Shown: in pieces, positions 45,850-55,635 of the stretch
How the letters are laid out: the number at the start of each line of letters is the position of its first letter
Numbering within the stretch: position 1 is the stretch's first letter
From: CAZYFH01 sp965249175
Lineage (GTDB): Bacteria > Acidobacteriota > Vicinamibacteria > Vicinamibacterales > UBA8438
Direction of reading: 5' to 3'
Assembly (NCBI GenBank): GCA_965249175.1
Contig: OZ252227.1
Location: 1,488,001-1,552,000, forward strand
DNA length: 64,000 nucleotides
The notes under the pieces: model-generated
Told to the model about the DNA's origin: nothing
The model's input: the letters and a program-made list of their open reading frames with translations, nothing else
The model's database searches: none
Made by a program: the position numbers and the translations under genes

Positions 45850-46374
45850 CGCCCCGGGCTGCCGGCCGCCCACATCCCTCCAGAAACCGGCTCGCTCAAG
45901 AACGGCTTGGTGCGTAAGTCGGGCAGGGAGCTTCGCTCACCAAAGGCAGACGGTTTCTTCCGGGATGTGCGCGTCCGGCAGCCCGACCCGACCCTCGACG
46001 CCGTGACCCCGGTATCGCTCCGACAGCCGGGTCGCCTCGCTGTCGGTGAAGGAAGTGCCGTTGGCCGCGGCTCCCGCGCGTAATGGCCGCCAACTATTTC
46101 GGAACTGACCTCTGTAGGCGTTGTCCCAGACCAGGCCAAGGTGCCGACGAAGGGCCGGGCGAGACGCGCCAGGACGGCGGCCATCACAGGCTCGCTCTGA
46201 ATGGCCTCGCGGCTATCTGCAGAGTGCGAAATCGACCCTGCCTTGATGGTACGATCCATAGCGCTCGGGGCGCTCGCGCGCCGCTGGCTTGTTTGTGCGG
46301 TCGTGTTAGCCGCGAGCAACGTCAACGTCTAATCAATACTGGTTCGATGGACAACACCAGCCAGAGGCGACAGG
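45850..46374. other. Gene-free 525-bp boundary segment before the cassette array
   Basis: I find no convincing gene. A minus-strand stretch near 45.95-46.10 kb (complement encoding SEATRLSERYRGHGVEGRVG) looks coding-like but has no start or continuity, so it may be a decayed remnant. I looked for an attC or attI site before the DUF4062 gene and could not find a believable one; GTTAGCC near 46.3 kb does not match the box and has no paired arm. Confidence 0.5.
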
Positions 46375-47313
46375 ATGACCGACGTCAAGCTGCTTCGCGT
46401 ATTCGTCGCATCACCGAATGACGTTCAGCCCGAGCGGGACGCCTTGGCGGACGTTGTGAAGGGTGTGAATGCGACTCTTGCGGGTCTGGAACCGGTCCAA
46501 CTCCGGCTGGTCAGCTGGCAAGAAGACGTGGAGCCAGCGGTGGGCGGAGATCCACAGGCGATCGTCAACTCGCAAATCGGTACCAACTACGACGTCTTCA
46601 TTGGCATCTTGTGGAAACACTTCGGAACGCGGACACCGCGTGCCGAGTCTGGAACTCAGGAAGAATTCCAGCGCGCCGTGGAACTCCAGCGAGAGCGACC
46701 TTCCTCAGTATCTGTCATGTTCTACTTCAAGACGGCACCCGTACCCGTCGAGGTGGACACTAAGCAACTCGGGCGAGTCCAGAAGTTCCGCAAGGAGTAC
46801 TCCGATTCCGGCTTGTACGGAACATTCGAAAACACGAGTGACTTTGCTTCAAAGCTGCAGATCCGTCTCTCTCGCCTGGCGTTGAAGTGGAGTCGGGAAG
46901 GCTCCGCGCCGGATCCTGCCACGGCAGTGCCCCCCGAGACACCCGCAGAGACGGCACGCGGCGCTACGGATGACGCCGAAGAGGAGGAGACACCCGATCC
47001 CCCTGACGAAGACGCGGGATTCCTTGATCTTGTAGAAGAAGGCACGGCGAGCTTTGAGGAGGTCACCACTTTGAGCGGACGGATAACGAATCACATCGAG
47101 CGATTAGGTTCTGACACCAAGCGCGCAACGTCAGACCTCGAATCCGCCCGCGATGGAGGCGGGACTCTGCCGCTTGCGGACGTGAAGCGCGTCTCCAATA
47201 GGGTTGCTTCCAGCATGGATCGCTTTGCGACTCAGCTTGAGGCGGAGCTTCCTCCGTTCCGTCTGGCGTATGACCGCGGGATTCGAGCCTACGGTCGTGC
47301 GGCGACTTTATTG

Positions 47314-48762
47314 GGCTCTTCACCGATTTGAGTACAAGGGTTGAAGGCTCAAGAAGCGCGCCAGGTCGCGAGACGATCGAATCGGATGAGCCGTGGCCCA
47401 CTTCAGTTTGAGCAAGAGCAGTTGTTCATTCTGCATACCGCGTGCGCGGCGGAGGACCGCCTTGATGGTCGTGTTGATCGATTCGACCACGCCGAAGCGA
47501 ACAGGGTGGAAGCAGTAGGCAGCGATGCCCTCGAGATGACGAACGAGGAACGCGCCGAGGCGCTCCATCTCGGGGAGCCGTTGCCAGCGCAACGCGGTCA
47601 CCCAGCCGATGAGGAAGTGCCCCACGCCCATCGGCGTCCGATACGTCCACAGGCGGTCGAGCTGTTCGCGCAGGAGACAGGCTTTGAACAGCCGGCGATT
47701 CGCGGCAAACAACGTCTGCAGTTCCCGGCGCTTCGAGCCGCGGACCGTCTTCCAGCGCCGGAGCAGCAACCAGCGTTTCCCGCGCCCATGGGCACGCATC
47801 ACGGCCCCGGCGCGGAAGAACTCTTGGCGGCGGACCTCGTCGAGCGCGGCGCTCGCATGCTGGAGGACATGGAATTTGTCGAACACCACGTCGGCCTGCG
47901 GCAGCACCTGCGTGACCGCATTGAGATAGGGCCGGTGCATGTCGGTACACACCGCGTGAATCGCGCCCCGCTGATGCGGGTCGAGATCCTCCGTGAGCAA
48001 GGTCGTGGCGGTAGTCGTTGTGCGATCCTGACGCAAGCCCATGACCTCGCCGCGCACCACATCCGACAGGACAGTCCAGAAGCGCTGGCCCTTCCCGCGC
48101 TGCACCTCATCGAGGCCGATGTGCCGCGGTCGCCGTTTCCGGCGGGTGCGATCCCACTCGGTCAAGAAGGCCGTCTCGGCGCGCCGGGCTTTGCCCCAGC
48201 TGACGCGGTGCCGCACGGCGGCGTGGCTGGTCGGCATCGACTGGCAATCCAGGCCGATCTGCTGGCGCAAGCGGCGCGTGACCCGGGCCTTCGGGGTGGC
48301 AAATTCGATCCGCTCCGTGCGCACCCCGCAGTGGCGACAGATCACGCGTCGTTGCCGGTAGACCAACGTGACCGGATGCCGTGCCCAGGGCAGATCGTCC
48401 CACGTCCGCTCGCGCGCGGCGCGCACGCGGCCGGTGCGGCGTCCACAGCCGTTGCACACATAGCGCCGTATCCCGCGCCGCTCCAACTGCAACCGCAGGC
48501 GACTCTCCACCCCGTCGTCCTCCCGTTCGACGCGCACCACTCGGAAGCCCGACAAGCCCAAGATCCAGGTACAATCCCGTTGCGATCCCACGTGTCCTCC
48601 CTTCTTGGTTGCACATCAAGAGAGAACAACACCGGGTGGTCCGGTGCAAGTGGGATCGCGTTCTTTCGTCCAGGCCGTCGAGCAGGCCGCCCACCTCAAT
48701 TGCGGCCCGCGCAGGCGGCCGGGTATCACCTCAGATCGCTGTACTCAAATCGACGAAGAGCC
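47314..48762 (-). mobile_element. ISL3-family insertion sequence
   Basis: A 1449-bp IS with an 8-bp direct duplication CTTTATTG at 47306-47313 and 48763-48770, the size expected for ISL3. Ends are GGCTCTTCACCGATTTGAGT and (complement) GGCTCTTCGTCGATTTGAGT. It carries one minus-strand transposase. Confidence 0.92.
47320..48591 (-). CDS. ISL3-family transposase
   Basis: The 423-aa transposase has an N-terminal zinc-binding module (CNGCGRRTG and CRHCGVRTE), an HTH-type region (RRLRQQIGLDCQSM) and the DDE_Tnp_ISL3 domain. Asp residues lie in HIGLDEVQRGKGQRFWTVLSD and VFDKFHVLQHASAALDEV, and Glu in VVESINTTIKAVLRRARG. The last residues (SLQPLYSNR) are encoded by the inverted repeat. It appears intact and may be active. 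Confidence 0.9.
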   Translation of the reverse strand: MGSQRDCTWILGLSGFRVVRVEREDDGVESRLRLQLERRGIRRYVCNGCGRRTGRVRAARERTWDDLPWARHPVTLVYRQRRVICRHCGVRTERIEFATPKARVTRRLRQQIGLDCQSMPTSHAAVRHRVSWGKARRAETAFLTEWDRTRRKRRPRHIGLDEVQRGKGQRFWTVLSDVVRGEVMGLRQDRTTTTATTLLTEDLDPHQRGAIHAVCTDMHRPYLNAVTQVLPQADVVFDKFHVLQHASAALDEVRRQEFFRAGAVMRAHGRGKRWLLLRRWKTVRGSKRRELQTLFAANRRLFKACLLREQLDRLWTYRTPMGVGHFLIGWVTALRWQRLPEMERLGAFLVRHLEGIAAYCFHPVRFGVVESINTTIKAVLRRARGMQNEQLLLLKLKWATAHPIRSSRDLARFLSLQPLYSNR

Positions 48763-49136
48763 CTTTATTGGGCGATTTCGGTGCAGACACTTCGGGACAG
48801 TTGTCGTCGGCGAAAGAAACGACTGTGAACCTGGAGGAGTCGGTAGCGGGGAGTCAGGAAAAGCTTCGAGAGTTCAAAATCACTATCGAAGGTCTCCCGC
48901 GAACGACGTCGCGATTCAATCGCGCCCGAAGGCGCGTCGTTGAGGCCCTCGATAGTCTGGACTTGGCGATGACCTCTGCACGAACGGCGTCAAGGGACAC
49001 TCTTGATCTTTTGGAGGAACTACTGCAGCGCGCCGGCAAGGCTCAACCGGCAGAGACCAACTAATGTCGGTCGGGGTGCCGCGGAGATCGATTCCTGTTC
49101 GGCACGTGCACGCTGACGAATGACGGGTCGCAAGCC

Positions 49137-49207
49137 GTCGAACCAGCCGTTGCACCTGACGGCCGTCGGAGGAGCGCGCGGCCGCAGGTGAACGGCAATC
49201 GTTAGGC
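49137..49207 (+). other. attC site 1 (end of DUF4062 cassette)
   Basis: R'' GTCGAAC (one mismatch to RYYYAAC) at 49137-49143 and R' GTTAGGC at 49201-49207. The arms AACCAGCCGTTGCACCTG and CAGGTGAACGGCAATCGTT pair with one extrahelical G (GTTgCACC). Length is 71 bp. Confidence 0.88.
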
Positions 49208-50489
49208 TTGCAAACAGATTGGCTGAGTCAAGCCCATTCCTAGTTGAAACTCTCCACGACTCCTGATCGTTACGCAGCTTTCGTCTTCGCCGTCGTCGTG
49301 TCGATCTTGAGTGCTCGCTTCAGCGCGGCACGGAGCGTGGGCAGGTGGCGGTGGCCCATCAGCTTCCGCAACCGTGGCTCGATGTCCAGGAGGGCGGTGG
49401 CCAGCCAGCGGTGGCGTTGGCTGGAGTTCTGCCAGTGGTCGACCTTGGCACAGCGTTCCTCGACGAGTGCGTTGACCGACTCCAGGCAGTTGGTCGTCTT
49501 TAGCGATCGGCCCAACACCCCGTACAGCCCGAGGTGATGCAGCGTCAGGGTCTCGTCCAGGCCTTCCGCGAGACTGGCGGCCGCGGATTGGTTCCGCTCC
49601 TCCAGCTCGCGATGGAGCGTCTCGAGAGCCGCGCGGGCCTCCTCGTACGTCGGCCGGTTGTAGGCGCGCTGGAGGCGCTGCCTCCACGCGGTCTGCTCCC
49701 CTTTGGGCAGGGAGCTCACGACGTTCTCGCGCTTGTGCCACTGGCACCGGTGGACCAGCGCCCGGCCGCGGAAGGCCTTCCGGACCGCCGCCCGCAGCCC
49801 CTTGCCGCCGTCCAGGACCACCAGCAGCCCCTGGGCGAGGTCGAGGCCCCGCTCGACCAACGACCGCAGAAACGGCGTCAGCACCTGCGCGTTCTCCGTC
49901 GCCGTTTCGACGAAGCCCAGGAAGCGTTTCTCCCCGGCCATCGTGATGCCCAACGCGACGACCATCGTCGCCTCGGCGAACGTCTTGCCGTCCAGGACCA
50001 CCGCCACGACGTCCTCGCCGGCCAGGTCCCGGTCCTGGAGCTTCGCGGCGCTGGCCTCAACGAAGCTCCGGGACACCGTCGACCCCGACAGCCCGATCGC
50101 GCCGGGAATCGCCTCGGCGGCCGCCTCGTAGTTGCGACACGAGATCCCGTACAGCACGCGCGTGAGCAGGTGGTCGTTCACCGCGCCCTCGCCATGCAAC
50201 GACTGATAGGCACGCAACGGAATCTCGCTCCCCGCGACACCGCGCACCCGCGGCACTCGAATCGGCACCCGCTGCCCGGCGACGTGCACCGTCCCGGGAT
50301 TGCTGCCGTGGCGGCGGCCTTCCAGCGACGCCGTCTTGCGCGCGTAGCGCTCACCGGCCAGGGCCGTGACTTCCCGGTCGAGTTCTTCCTCGACGTGCAT
50401 TAACCCCAGCGGGACCAGCGATCGGATCAGCTCCACCTTCGCATCGATCGCCAGCTCGGCGTAGTCCTCGCGGCGGATGATCTCGACCC

Positions 50490-51918
50490 GAGTCAAGCCC
50501 ATTCTTAGTTGAAACTCTCCACGGCTCCCGATGGCTTACGCGGCCTGCTTCTTCGACGTCGTCGTGTCGATCTTCAGTTCTCGCTTCAATGCGGCCCGAA
50601 GCGTGGGAAGGTGGCGGTAGCCCCTCACCCTTCGTAAGCGCGGTTCGATGTCCAGGAGGGCGGTCGCCAGCCAGCGGTGGCGTTGGCTCGAGCTCTGCCA
50701 GTGATCTACCTTCGCGCAGCGTTCCTCGACCAGCGCATTGACCGACTCCAGACAGTTCGTCGTCTTCAGCGACCGGCCCAGCACTCCGTACACGCCCAAT
50801 CGATGTAACGTCAGGGTTTCGTCCAGGCCTTCCGCCAAGCTGTCAGCCGCCGACTGGTTCCGCTCGTCCAACTCGCCGTGGAGCGTCTCGAGCGCACCGA
50901 GGGCCTCGTCGTAGTCCGGCCGGTTGTACGCTCGCTGGAGACGCTGACGCCACACCGCCTGCTCGTGCTTGGCCAGGTAGCTCACCACGTTCTCGCGCTT
51001 GTGCCACTGGCACCGTTGGACCAGGGCCCGGCCCCGGAAGGCCTTCCGGACGGCCGTGCGGAGCCCCTTGCCGCCATCGAGGATGACCAGCACACCCTGG
51101 GAGAGGTCGAGGCCCCGCTCGACCAACGACCGCAGGAACGGTGTGAGCACCGTCGCGTTCTCCGTGTCCGTTTCGACGAAGCCCAGGAAGCGTTTCTCCC
51201 CAGACAGCGTGATGCCTAGCGCGATGACCATCGTCGCGTCAGCGAACGTCTTGCCGTCCAGGAACACGGCCACCACGTCCTCATCGGATAGGTCCCGCTC
51301 CTGGAACGCCCGTAGCTGCGCCGCGCTGGCCTGGATGAACCCCCGGGACACCGTCGAACTCGACAGCCCGATCGCCCCGGGAATCGCCGCCGCGGCCGCC
51401 GCGTAGTTGCGGCACGAGATCCCGTAGAGCACCCGTCGCAGCAGCGCGTCGTCCACCTCGCGGTCGTCATGCAACGCCGCATACGACCGCAGCGGAATCT
51501 CGCTCCCTGCGAGGCGACGAATCCGGGGCACGCGAATCGGCACGCGCTGCCCCGCGAGACCCACCGTCCCAGGGTTACTGCCGTGACGGCGTCCACCGAC
51601 CGACGCGTCCTTCCGGACGTAGCGCTCGCTCGCCAGCGCCGTCACCTCCTGGTCGAGCAACTCCTGCACATGCATCAGGCCCAGGGGCACCAGCGAGCGG
51701 ATCAGCTCCACCTTCGCGTCCAGCTCCAGATCCGCGTAGGCCTCGCGGTGAATGATGTTGACCGAGCCCAGCTTGCGAACTTTCTTGCGCTTCCTGACAG
51801 CACGTAGGACACTCATCGTGGCTCCTCTCTCTCGTGGGGTGATGTCCGTCTTTTGCAACGTCATCACACCACAGAGTCTGGAGCCGTTTCAATTTTCAAC
51901 TAAGATTAGCTCACCCTC
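50490..51918 (-). mobile_element. IS256-type element 2 (nested in element 1)
   Basis: A 1429-bp copy with target duplication CTCGACCC at 50482-50489 and 51919-51926. The ends are GAGTCAAGCCCATTCTTAGT and (complement) GAGGGTGAGCTAATCTTAGT, imperfect inverted repeats. It is nearly identical to elements 3 and 4. Confidence 0.93.
50536..51816 (-). CDS. IS256-family transposase (element 2)
   Basis: The 426-aa transposase starts at ATG 51816 (MSVLRAVRKRKKVRK), preceded by GAGAGGAG; the frame extends to 51867 but the shorter start matches element 1. DDE residues: Asp in VAVFLDGKTFADATMV, Asp in VLVILDGGKGLRTAV and Glu in TTNCLESVNALVEER. The CxxH block QRCQWHKRENVV is typical of the Mutator/IS256 family. 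It looks intact. Confidence 0.92.
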   Translation of the reverse strand: MSVLRAVRKRKKVRKLGSVNIIHREAYADLELDAKVELIRSLVPLGLMHVQELLDQEVTALASERYVRKDASVGGRRHGSNPGTVGLAGQRVPIRVPRIRRLAGSEIPLRSYAALHDDREVDDALLRRVLYGISCRNYAAAAAAIPGAIGLSSSTVSRGFIQASAAQLRAFQERDLSDEDVVAVFLDGKTFADATMVIALGITLSGEKRFLGFVETDTENATVLTPFLRSLVERGLDLSQGVLVILDGGKGLRTAVRKAFRGRALVQRCQWHKRENVVSYLAKHEQAVWRQRLQRAYNRPDYDEALGALETLHGELDERNQSAADSLAEGLDETLTLHRLGVYGVLGRSLKTTNCLESVNALVEERCAKVDHWQSSSQRHRWLATALLDIEPRLRRVRGYRHLPTLRAALKRELKIDTTTSKKQAA

Positions 51919-52400
51919 CTCGACCCGACCCAGCGTGCGACCCTTCTTGCGCTTCCGAACGGGACGTAGGACACTGCTCATCTCGGCTCCTCTCTCCGTG
52001 GGGTGATGTCCGTCTTCAGCAACGTCATCAAACCACAGGGTGTGGGAGCCGTTTCAAATTCCAACTAAGTTTCGCTCACCCTCGATTGGCTCGATTGCGG
52101 TGAACAAAAAGAAGACAAGAGTTGGTCGGGAAAGACGTTTAGACTGCGTCCGCCGGCGATACAGTTGAGCAATGCGGGTGAGCGGCTGGAACGGCAGGAC
52201 GACCGCTGGACAGTGACGTCCGTCTCGGATACCACAGCCGACATCCGGAACGACAGAACCGGGCATAAGCACTCATTGGGACTCGACAACGTTCGGGAGT
52301 TCAGAACCCCGGATTATCTCCTCCTCCGCTGCCAGCTGACGCTCTCGGGAAAAACGGTACATGCGGAGCCGCTGATCATCACAACGGTCGACAACAACCT

Positions 52401-53829
52401 GAGTCAAGCCCATTCTTAGTTGAAACTCTCCACGGCTCCCGATGGCTTACGCGGCCTGCTTCTTCGACGTCGTCGTGTCGATCTTCAGTTCTCGCTTCAA
52501 TGCGGCCCGAAGCGTGGGAAGGTGGCGGTAGCCCCTCACCCTTCGTAAGCGCGGTTCGATGTCCAGGAGGGCGGTCGCCAGCCAGCGGTGGCGTTGGCTC
52601 GAGCTCTGCCAGTGATCTACCTTCGCGCAGCGTTCCTCGACCAGCGCATTGACCGACTCCAGACAGTTCGTCGTCTTCAGCGACCGGCCCAGCACTCCGT
52701 ACACGCCCAATCGATGTAACGTCAGGGTTTCGTCCAGGCCTTCCGCCAAGCTGTCAGCCGCCGACTGGTTCCGCTCGTCCAACTCGCCGTGGAGCGTCTC
52801 GAGCGCACCGAGGGCCTCGTCGTAGTCCGGCCGGTTGTACGCTCGCTGGAGACGCTGACGCCACACCGCCTGCTCGTGCTTGGCCAGGTAGCTCACCACG
52901 TTCTCGCGCTTGTGCCACTGGCACCGTTGGACCAGGGCCCGGCCCCGGAAGGCCTTCCGGACGGCCGTGCGGAGCCCCTTGCCGCCATCGAGGATGACCA
53001 GCACACCCTGGGAGAGGTCGAGGCCCCGCTCGACCAACGACCGCAGGAACGGTGTGAGCACCGTCGCGTTCTCCGTGTCCGTTTCGACGAAGCCCAGGAA
53101 GCGTTTCTCCCCAGACAGCGTGATGCCTAGCGCGATGACCATCGTCGCGTCAGCGAACGTCTTGCCGTCCAGGAACACGGCCACCACGTCCTCATCGGAT
53201 AGGTCCCGCTCCTGGAACGCCCGTAGCTGCGCCGCGCTGGCCTGGATGAACCCCCGGGACACCGTCGAACTCGACAGCCCGATCGCCCCGGGAATCGCCG
53301 CCGCGGCCGCCGCGTAGTTGCGGCACGAGATCCCGTAGAGCACCCGTCGCAGCAGCGCGTCGTCCACCTCGCGGTCGTCATGCAACGCCGCATACGACCG
53401 CAGCGGAATCTCGCTCCCTGCGAGGCGACGAATCCGGGGCACGCGAATCGGCACGCGCTGCCCCGCGAGACCCACCGTCCCAGGGTTACTGCCGTGACGG
53501 CGTCCACCGACCGACGCGTCCTTCCGGACGTAGCGCTCGCTCGCCAGCGCCGTCACCTCCTGGTCGAGCAACTCCTGCACATGCATCAGGCCCAGGGGAA
53601 CCAGCGAGCGGATCAGCTCCACCTTCGCGTCCAGCTCCAGATCCGCGTAGGCCTCGCGGTGAATGATGTTGACCGAGCCCAGCTTGCGAACTTTCTTGCG
53701 CTTCCTGACAGCACGTAGGCCACTCATCGTGGCTCCTCTCTCTCGTGGGGTGATGTCCGTCTTTTGCAACGTCATCACACCACAGGGTCTGGAGCCGTTT
53801 CAATTTTCAACTAAGATTAGCTCACCCTC
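52401..53829 (-). mobile_element. IS256-type element 3
   Basis: A 1429-bp copy with 8-bp target duplication AACAACCT at 52393-52400 and 53830-53837, and the same ends as element 2. It interrupts the unknown cassette gene. Confidence 0.93.
52447..53727 (-). CDS. IS256-family transposase (element 3)
   Basis: A 426-aa transposase starting MSGLRAVRKRKKVRK. It differs from the element 2 protein at the third residue (Gly for Val) and is otherwise almost the same. All three catalytic acidic residues and the QRCQWHKRENVV block are kept, so it is a likely active copy. Confidence 0.92.
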   Translation of the reverse strand: MSGLRAVRKRKKVRKLGSVNIIHREAYADLELDAKVELIRSLVPLGLMHVQELLDQEVTALASERYVRKDASVGGRRHGSNPGTVGLAGQRVPIRVPRIRRLAGSEIPLRSYAALHDDREVDDALLRRVLYGISCRNYAAAAAAIPGAIGLSSSTVSRGFIQASAAQLRAFQERDLSDEDVVAVFLDGKTFADATMVIALGITLSGEKRFLGFVETDTENATVLTPFLRSLVERGLDLSQGVLVILDGGKGLRTAVRKAFRGRALVQRCQWHKRENVVSYLAKHEQAVWRQRLQRAYNRPDYDEALGALETLHGELDERNQSAADSLAEGLDETLTLHRLGVYGVLGRSLKTTNCLESVNALVEERCAKVDHWQSSSQRHRWLATALLDIEPRLRRVRGYRHLPTLRAALKRELKIDTTTSKKQAA

Positions 53830-54249
53830 AACAACCTGACTGGATTCGAAACGCTGCTCCGCAACTCCTGGGTCAAGGAGTGCGTCGGTCAGCGGGAAGT
53901 CTGGCTTTCTGAGGTTGATAATCTGTTTCAAATCGATGTCGGCGAGCGTCTGGACGACTTCACTGAAGAATGGACGCAGCGTTTCCCAGACAAGTACGGG
54001 TCTGCGAAATACTCCGTGAAATTGAAAGTCAAGGGCGTCGTCATCAAAGAACTGACGTTCGTATCGTGTGATGGTGCCCGGATCTTCGTTCCAATGCCAG
54101 ACTTGGTATCGAGTAGTGAAGGCGCTCGAAGTACATGTACGACCGGAACAGCCTCGACTACAAGGTCGGGCAAGTGATTGGACAGTTCTACATCTACGTC
54201 ACGCTGGAAGGCGTAGCCCGTCGAGCGGGCATAACTGTCAACTGAACGG

Positions 54250-55547
54250 CCGGGCACATCGTTAACACCGTAGTCCGGGGACATCCTTTACACCTTCGGG
54301 TTCCTCATCCGTCTTCCGAGCGAATCCTCGACCTTGAGTAAGCGCTCGTCCATCTGGCCCAGTCTGACGGTGCTGTAGTAGACATCCCAGATCCCGTCAT
54401 CGACTTCTTCGAGTCCAATGTACTGCCCTTCGAGCAAGTGGGACAGGGGCACTCGGCGACTCGCCCATCGGAACCCACCGTTGCGACTCATGAGGCGCGT
54501 TTCGAAATGCGCGGGGTATGCGATGGGCGGGAGCCGGGCTGGGAGGGTTCGCGGCGACGGCGTGTAGTGCGAGGCCGGCGTCTCCTGGTCGAGTGCCTCG
54601 TGGGGCCGCTCCGTGTTGAACTCAGAGCGGAATCGATCGAAGCGTCGTTGCTGCCCACGGAACGTGGCAGCGGAGGGCCGCGTGGTCTCCTGCTTGAGCG
54701 TCTTGTGCATCCGCTCGTGGCGGCCGTTCTGCTCGGGATGGCCGGGCTCGATGAGCTCTGGGTAGATCCCCAGCCGGATCCACCAGATGGAGAGGCGGCT
54801 CAGGCGTCCGATGGCGGTGGTGGCAAAGGGCACCCCGTTGTCGGAGCGAATGAACGTTGGCAAACCGTAGGTCTGGAAGAGCCGGTGCATCACGGGTTTC
54901 GCGCGCTCGTGGCTGGTCGAGCGGAGCCCCTGGCACCCCAGGATGAACCGGGTGCAGCCGTCGGTGACGGTCAGGGGGTAGCAGTACTGCCCATCGCCGG
55001 TCTTGAACTCGCCTTTGAAATCGATGCACCACGTATCGTTCGGCGCATCCATCGACTGGGTGGGCTTGCCGGGGTGGCCCGGGTAGGTCCGGCGCGCTTC
55101 TGCCCGATCAGACCGTGGCGTGACAGCAAGTCGCCCACAGTCGACCGGGCCGGCCACGACACCCGAGGGTGCCGCTTCGTCAAGATGGTCAGGAGCTTCT
55201 TGGGCCCCCAATAGGGGTGCTTGCGGCGCAGCTCGAGAATGGCCTCGGTGATCTCGATGGCGGTCTCGTGCGAGCAGCCATGCGGGCGCCTCGACCGCTC
55301 CTCGAGACCGGGCACGCCAGCGGCCTCGAACCGGTCGACCCACTTGTAGCCGGTCGGCCGGCTGATCCCATAGCGCCGACACAACTCGGCCAACGCGAAC
55401 GCCCCCCGGTGGTAATCCTTGATGAACAGTCGCTTCTGATCCATCGTTGACGTCTCACTCCAGGGCATCGGAGGCCACCTCCTGGCCACCCATGCTCTGT
55501 GAGGTGTAAACGATGTGTCCGGACTGATGTGTAAAGGATGTGTCCGG
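54250..55547 (-). mobile_element. IS481-type element (boundaries approximate)
   Basis: Both ends carry related double motifs: left CCGGGCACATCGTTAACACC and right (complement) CCGGACACATCCTTTACACA, each followed by a second GTCCGG-GACATC-TTACACC copy. No clear target duplication is visible, so the exact ends are uncertain. It lies between the unknown cassette gene and attC2. Confidence 0.7.
54288..55468 (-). pseudogene. IS481-type transposase, one-base frameshift
   Basis: The first frame starts MPWSETSTMDQKRLFIKDYH, the usual IS481 N-terminus, and has the HTH (LAELCRRYGISRPTGYKWVD). Continuity is lost near 55093, at QKRA/RRTYPG. The second frame carries the rve domain: Asp in DTWCIDFKGEFKTG, Asp in TFIRSDNGVPFATTA and Glu in HPEQNGRHERMHKTLKQE. 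One missing base restores a full-length protein of about 393 aa. Confidence 0.85.
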
Positions 55548-55564
55548 TCCGTACCAACGTAGAA

Positions 55565-55635
55565 GCCTAACCGCGGGTTGCAGCGGATGCCGGCACGTGG
55601 TGCTCAGCCGGCACCGCTGAACCCTAACGTTGATA
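55565..55635 (+). other. attC site 2, R' box split by an IS1111-type element
   Basis: R'' GCCTAAC at 55565-55571. Arms GGGTTGCAGCGG and CCGCTGAACCC pair with an extrahelical G. Only GTT of R' remains (55629-55631). Joining it to AGGC at 57144-57147, across the IS, restores GTTAGGC. Confidence 0.88.

Larger units (their letters stand above)
46375..49064 (+). pseudogene. DUF4062-type cassette gene interrupted by an ISL3 element
   Basis: The first part (46375-47313) begins MTDVKLLRVFVASPNDVQPE and has a DUF4062 domain over residues 1-165 (YDVFIGILWKHFGTRTPRAE), then an acidic linker (DDAEEEETPDPPDEDAG) and a helical tail. The ISL3 insertion replaces the end by GSSPI-stop. Removing the IS and one 8-bp CTTTATTG copy joins LLG to DFGADTSGQLSSAKETTV and gives a 410-aa protein ending AQPAETN. 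DUF4062 is TIR-like in fold and is frequent at the N-terminus of STAND-type and other defence proteins. The gene precedes attC1, so it is integron cassette cargo. Confidence 0.82.
49270..51981 (-). pseudogene. IS256-family transposase, split by a nested insertion
   Basis: The N-terminal part (start ATG 51981) encodes MSSVLRPVRKRKKGRTLGRV, and the rest (49270-50489) continues VEIIRREDYAELAIDAKV. The nested IS entered between them, with the CTCGACCC duplication. The catalytic residues in VLDGKTFAEATMV, VVLDGGKGLRAAV and TTNCLESVNALVEER are intact, so only the insertion inactivates it. Confidence 0.88.
49225..52083 (-). mobile_element. IS256-type element 1, older variant, containing a nested IS256-type copy
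   Basis: It starts GAGTCAAGCCCATTCC and ends CGCTCACCCTC, flanked by the 8-bp duplication GATTGGCT (49217-49224 and 52084-52091). Without the nested element (50490-51918 plus one duplicate) it is about 1.42 kb. Its sequence is clearly diverged from the three other IS256-type copies in the window. Confidence 0.9.
52165..54245 (+). pseudogene. Unknown cassette gene interrupted by IS256-type element 3 and frameshifted
   Basis: The left part (52165-52400, from TTG) reads SNAGERLERQDDRWTVTSVS...IITTVDNN. After removal of element 3 and one AACAACCT copy it continues LTGFETLLRNSWVKECVGQR and onward to VSCDGARIFVPMPDLVSSSE. A missing base near 54128 is needed to reach the clearly coding end KYMYDRNSLDYKVGQVIGQF and the stop at 54245. 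The true start may be further left (GTG 52100 in another frame, VNKKKTRVGRERRL). I do not recognise the family. It belongs to cassette 2, before attC2. Confidence 0.7.

Noticed and set aside
54237..54280. Possible attC next to the unknown cassette gene (GCATAAC, then GTTAACA)
   Set aside because: The second box does not fit GTTRRRY and the region is part of the IS481-type left end; no arm pairing is seen.
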